This document shows, in pieces, positions 6,789-10,606 of a stretch of 10,606 nucleotides of DNA. The stretch's first letter is position 1; the number at the start of each line of letters is the position of its first letter. The stretch is from Podochytrium sp. JEL0797. Its lineage: Eukaryota; Chytridiomycota; Chytridiomycetes; Chytridiales; Chytriomycetaceae. Below the pieces are notes generated by a model. The model saw nothing but the letters and a program-made list of their open reading frames with translations. It was not told the DNA's origin and did no database searches. The stretch spans positions 1-10,606 of the forward strand of contig JADGJG010000947.1 in the NCBI GenBank assembly GCA_027596195.1, written 5' to 3'. The position numbers and the translations under genes are program-made.

Positions 6789-9407
6789 ATGTTGAACGCG
6801 TTCAAAGACCTGCTGGATAACTCCATTGATCCCTATATCTTCATAACTCGGACCAATGAGCCCGGCGGCATAAACACCATCGCCTGGTCGCCCAATCGGA
6901 CATTTTGCAAAATTGTGAACATTCCAGTCTCCGACACCCGAAAACGCGACAGCTCTGCGCAAGTGCTTCTCGATTCTATTTTGGATTCAGAATCGGCTGC
7001 CTCGTTCGACTCCTGGACGCAAGACAAGTGCAATTGTATGGAACCCAACCGGACTTGGCGAGGCTCGTTCAATGTGGGAACACGCGACAACGAGAGTGAT
7101 CTTGATTCTGTGCGATGCGACATCAAGTGGTCAATCATTGAGCTGGATTCTTTTCAAATCGCATTGCCAGATTCTTGCTCGTTTTTCCTTCTGAAGGGCG
7201 AAGTCCTGAGATCCGAAAAGTCCAGCTTTTTAAACGACTCTCAAGTCTCGCGCCTTCGTGAAAAATGGGACCCAAACATGAACATCATGAGTGATAAAGA
7301 TTTGAAGCTCAAAGGGATTGAAAAAATGATAAATCTGGCGCCTTGCTCGCTGGTGCTTTATAATGCAGATGTGGGTTCAGACAGCTTGCCCTCTTCTTTT
7401 CGCTGACCTGAATGACAGGGTAAAGTCGTAATGGCGAACGATCGGTTCTACCAACTCCTGGGGCTCCCGGAACAGGATTGGGCCATTGAAAAGATTCCAG
7501 TTTTCACACAAATCGTGCGTCCAGAAGCGTTTGAAAAGTTTGCCAGCTCTCGTTTACATGCCATGAAGACTTTGACTCAAGTATTTACTGAAATGCCGAT
7601 GCTCATTGGGCCCTGGTAAAGAATCTTGTTCTTCGAATTATACTAATCCTCACCTTCAAGCACCCACCTCTGGATTGATTTTCGGCCGCTGATTGATAAA
7701 GGCACAAACTCATTGATGGGCTTCATGTCTTGCGGAATCGATATTTCAGAGCAAAAAAAGCTCGAAGCAGAGCGATTGGAGGCAGTCCAGCGGTTTGCAG
7801 ACCTGGAACGCGTAAGAGCAGAGGACGCCGAAGAGACACGCAAACAGCAGGAATTGTTCATTGATATGGTGAGTTCCAGGGTTAGAAATTTTTACGACGC
7901 TCACTTTGTGAACGACAGGTTTGCCACGAAATCAGAAATCCACTGAATGGAATCATTCATTGCAACGAGTTTATCAAGTCATGTCTCCTGAAGATTCAAT
8001 CTGAAACGAGAAAACTGTGTCAGCGGGCTGAAGCCTCAGAGTGGGAAACGCTTCAAACATCCATTGCTGCTGAAATTCAGCATGGATTGGACGAGTGCAA
8101 ATCTATCTGGTTATGTTCAACACATCAAAAGTCAATTGCAGATGATGTCTTGCACTTGTCCAAAATGAGGTGAGTCGAATTTAGAATACAATGATTTAAC
8201 ATCGTTTCATTTCAAGCATGAAAATGTTGAAGCTTGATCTCGCCGATTTTATTGTCTCCGACATGATTCAGGAAGTCGTGGATTCTTTCCGAGCACAACT
8301 TCAAGGAAAGAAAATCGAGTGCACAGTCGAATTTCGCGACCTCTTGGTCTCAAATCCAAATCAAGTGCTCATGGGAGACCGAGTGCGAGTTACTCAGGTC
8401 ATCATCAATATATTTACAAACGCCATGAAGTTTTTGCAGAATGTGGAGCTCAAACGACTTCGCGTGATTGCCAGCGTCTTTGTAAAGGAAGAGTATTCTC
8501 CTCTGCTTGGGCTTCGCATATCAATTGAGGATTCTGGTATTGGAATGACGGAAGACGAGAAGGCATCCTTATTCCGCAAATTCCAGCAGGCCTCTCAAAA
8601 GGTGTGTGTGTTCGAGCTGTTCTCACTTGACTGACCTCAAACAGACTCACACACAATATGGCGGGTCTGGGCTGGGACTCTTTATCTCCAAGAATTTGGT
8701 TGAGCAAATGGTAAGTCGGGTTCCCAATTCCCATTCCGCAATATATTGAAGAAAGAATCCAGGGCGGATTCTTTGAAGTTGAAAGTAAAAAAGGCGTGGG
8801 ATCAACTTTCTCTTTCACGATTCCCTTGGCACATGGAACATCAACAGGAGAAGTTATACTGTCTTCGGAATCGTTGCTCTCGGTCTCCGCAAGCGAACCT
8901 CTCAGTGTTCTCGTTGTGGATGACAACGACATAAATCGAAAAATTCTGACTACAATATTGCGCAAGGCGGGCTTCAGCACGCTTGAAGCCGTGAACGGAT
9001 TGCAAGCGTTCGAAATGATTCGTGATGGCGCATTTCTGTTGGTGTTTATGGACATTGAAATGCCAGGTACCCATACAGACGAAATGTGTAGTTATGCTGG
9101 ATACTAATTCAATATTTGCAGTCATGAACGGGAAAGAGGCAACAGTCAAAATTCGAGAGATGGAGGTGGAGCAGAAGAAGCCCGCGCGGATTCCCATTGT
9201 CGCCGTGACTGGAAATGCAAGGGAGGAACAAATTAAGGAGCTGATTGCTATTGGAATGCAGAGCGTCGTTGTGAAACCCTTCAAGCCCAAAGAGTTGAGT
9301 GCTTGTGTTCTTTTCGAATTTCAACTTTTCAGATATTAACCGAAGCTCGCAGCATTGTCAGATGCATCGAAAGTCTGAAAGCGAAAAGAATTCTCGTATC
9401 TCAATAA
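6789..9407 (+). CDS. PAS-containing hybrid histidine kinase HK1 (9 exons, about 743 aa)
   Basis: HK1 is a cytosolic sensor kinase of the fungal two-component phosphorelay: it autophosphorylates on His and passes phosphate to its own receiver Asp. Exons: 6789-7370, 7419-7615, 7661-7868, 7919-8169, 8217-8601, 8645-8710, 8763-9066, 9122-9298, 9346-9407; eight GT-AG introns of 43-55 nt. The protein has an N-terminal PAS-like region, a PAS domain at about 187-300 (LVLYNADGKVVMANDRFYQL), and a coiled coil from EQKKLEAERLEAVQ to the H-box. The H-box VCHEIRNPLNGI has phosphoacceptor His332. A long linker leads to HQKSIADDVLHLSK. The ATPase has N-box Asn477/Asn481, G1 EDSGIGM and G2 GGSGLGLF. The receiver has Asp616/617, phosphoacceptor Asp660 in MDIEMPVMNG, Thr694 and Lys716. 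No membrane segment is seen. The exon carrying the His has no ATG-started frame, so ORF scans miss it. The last exon is the least certain: without that splice the protein ends at 9339 with a poor C-terminus. Confidence 0.88.
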
Positions 9408-9408
9408 A
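9403..9408 (+). terminator. AATAAA overlapping the HK1 stop codon
   Basis: AATAAA spans the TAA stop of the proposed last exon. With only 76 nt to the HK2 start codon, the HK1 3' end and HK2 promoter must be packed together, which suits an early signal. A six-base match in AT-rich sequence is weak evidence alone. Confidence 0.3.
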
Positions 9409-9419
9409 AATTTTCCCCC

Positions 9420-9441
9420 ATTCTCCCTGCATTCTCCCTGC
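9420..9441 (+). repeat. 11-bp tandem direct repeat in the HK1-HK2 gap
   Basis: ATTCTCCCTGC occurs twice back to back, inside a pyrimidine-rich stretch that runs to the HK2 start. It may be part of a pyrimidine-rich core promoter or leader for HK2, or simple slippage. Confidence 0.6.
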
Positions 9442-9483
9442 ATTGTATTGTCCTCCATTTTTTCTTTGTTCCGCCCGATCACC

Positions 9484-10508
9484 ATGCTCACCGTGCTCAA
9501 AGAAATTTTGGACTCCGTCTCCGCCCCTTCCTTCATCGCATCTTGGACAGAAGACGCGCGAGACCAAGTCCAGTTCGCGTGGGTCAGTGCAACCATGTCT
9601 GAAATTCTGGAGCTCGACTGCACCGCGGCGGCGGCTTGCCCGAACAGCCCCGCCACCCTCCGCCGCGCGTTCGAAAGTAAAATGGAATCGATCCATTATG
9701 AACCTTTCTTCAAGTGGTTGCAAACGGTTTCGGGACTCGTGGGTGATCCGGGGTCCAGTCATATCGGCTTCATCAACAATGATGCAGACAAGATGGAAGA
9801 TTTGGTTGGCTCGCAACGCAGCGAAATCAAATGGGTCGCGAGATATTTGGAAACATGGCCAGAAGGAATGGATCGCAATGGACAGAATTTAATGCTCGTG
9901 CGCGGGTCCATTTTGAACAGGGTCAGTCCCATTCATTAAGCGTTTGTTTTTTGATCGTTCGCGTAAAAGGTGATGGCGGGCACTTTTCTGTCCGATAGGC
10001 AAATTGATGAGCTTGCGCATACCCAAACCCCGCGACACGTCAAGATCGTAGATGATGAGATTTTGAAAAAGAAAGCGATTCTGCAGTTGATGGATTTGGC
10101 ACCTTGTCCTCTCGTTTTGTACAACGCCAAAGTAAACGATGCGCTTCTTTATTCCCCTTGCTTGTAACTGATTCAAAAAATAAAGGGAAAGGCCATCTTT
10201 GCCAGCAAAAAGTCTTACGAAGTGTTAGGAATGAGCGAAAATGACTGGCTCGAGGGAAAACCATTAGACTACCAGTCCATGTGAGTTATATTCTGTGCCT
10301 TTTCAACGCGTCTTAACGAGAAACGTTCCGCATAGAGTTCACCCGGATGATTTCCAGGAATTGTCCTTACGCCGCTTGGATGCCATGAAAGTCGCGACAT
10401 CCGTTAGTATGGAAGTACGTCTCGTGCGCGGGAAATGGAAACATGCGTGGACCAATTTCCAGCCCTTGATTGAAAAATCAACCAATTCTCTGGTAAACCT
10501 GATTCGCT

Positions 10509-10510
<2 letters not shown>
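9484..10510 (+). CDS. PAS-containing histidine kinase HK2, N-terminal part (tandem paralogue of HK1)
   Basis: The start is ATG 9484 in context ATCACCATGC. Exons visible: 9484-9921, 9970-10131, 10186-10280 and 10336 onward; introns of 48, 54 and 55 nt. About 290 residues are readable. The opening MLTVLKEILDSVSAPSFIAS resembles the HK1 opening MLNAFKDLLDNSIDPYIFI. The segment LMDLAPCPLVLYNAKGKAIF matches HK1's LAPCSLVLYNADGKVVM, and the PAS domain continues through IVHPDDFQELSLRRLDAMK to FQPLIEKSTNSLVNLIRF, parallel to HK1's FRPLIDKGTNSLMGFM. By homology the missing part should hold the coiled coil, His, ATPase and possibly receiver domains, but none is visible. The reading breaks into a run of G at 10511. 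Sensor kinase function is inferred from the paralogue only. Confidence 0.8.

Positions 10511-10606
<96 letters not shown>
10511..10606. repeat. Run of 96 consecutive G at the window end
   Basis: From 10511 to the last base every position is G. It interrupts the HK2 PAS domain at the point where the paralogue continues with a Cys-Gly-Ile-Asp-Ile-Ser segment, so as coding sequence it would give about 32 glycines. A pure homopolymer of this length fits no-signal calls from two-colour sequencing or a contig-end error far better than genomic DNA. Confidence 0.9.

Noticed and set aside
6630..7138. Minus-strand frames of about 100 codons opposite the HK1 start
   Set aside because: They overlap the HK1 first exon and promoter, have no domain and no sensible splice partner.
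8450..9055. 201-codon minus-strand open frame, and another at 8841-9290
   Set aside because: These lie opposite HK1 exons that carry the ATPase and receiver motifs; the antisense product has no recognisable features.
9299..9892. Plus-strand frame that would extend HK1 using the TTTTCAG acceptor at 9332
   Set aside because: It needs a 34-nt intron, produces Pro/Ser/Cys-rich nonsense, and overlaps the well-supported first exon of HK2 in another frame.

Overview
The window looks like a piece of a compact nuclear genome from a zoosporic (flagellated) fungus, most plausibly a chytrid. The genes carry many short GT-AG introns (about 43-67 nt). Two of them have textbook TACTAAT branch sites, at about 7641 and 9103. 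A probable flagellar gene sits beside fungal-type hybrid histidine kinases. The organism assignment is inference; no rRNA or species marker is present.

Left part (1-3183, minus strand). A possible N-terminal exon of an unknown Pro/Ser/Ala-rich protein runs off the left edge (1-186). Next come two overlapping perfect hairpins (238-314). They lie beside a tandem array of a seven-transmembrane, receptor-like gene: a truncated copy A (324-449), full copy B (741-1800, 330 aa) and full copy C (2093-3134, 326 aa). The unit is about 1.34 kb and includes the intergenic spacer. B and C are nearly identical in the membrane core. A 27-nt block just upstream of all three start codons is kept even where its flanks have diverged.

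Middle (3285-6562, minus strand). A six-exon gene encodes about 998 aa. It resembles the cilia- and flagella-associated protein CFAP92/FAP92 (KIAA1257 family). One exon (4324-4602) contains no ATG-started reading frame and must be read through splicing.

Right part (6789-10606, plus strand). Two tandem, related hybrid histidine kinase genes are transcribed away from the flagellar gene. HK1 is complete in my model: nine exons, 743 aa, with PAS, coiled coil, H-box, ATPase and receiver, all catalytic residues present. HK2 starts only 76 nt after HK1 and shows its N-terminal region and PAS domain. It then runs into 96 consecutive G, which is most likely a sequencing or assembly artefact. The two paralogues share only some intron positions.

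Taken together this is a sensory/motility neighbourhood: receptor-like membrane proteins, a flagellar protein and two-component sensors. Nothing here shows that the genes work in one pathway. The kinases are cytosolic PAS sensors and the 7TM proteins are a separate family. I found no CRISPR array, tRNA, rRNA, viral gene or transposon.
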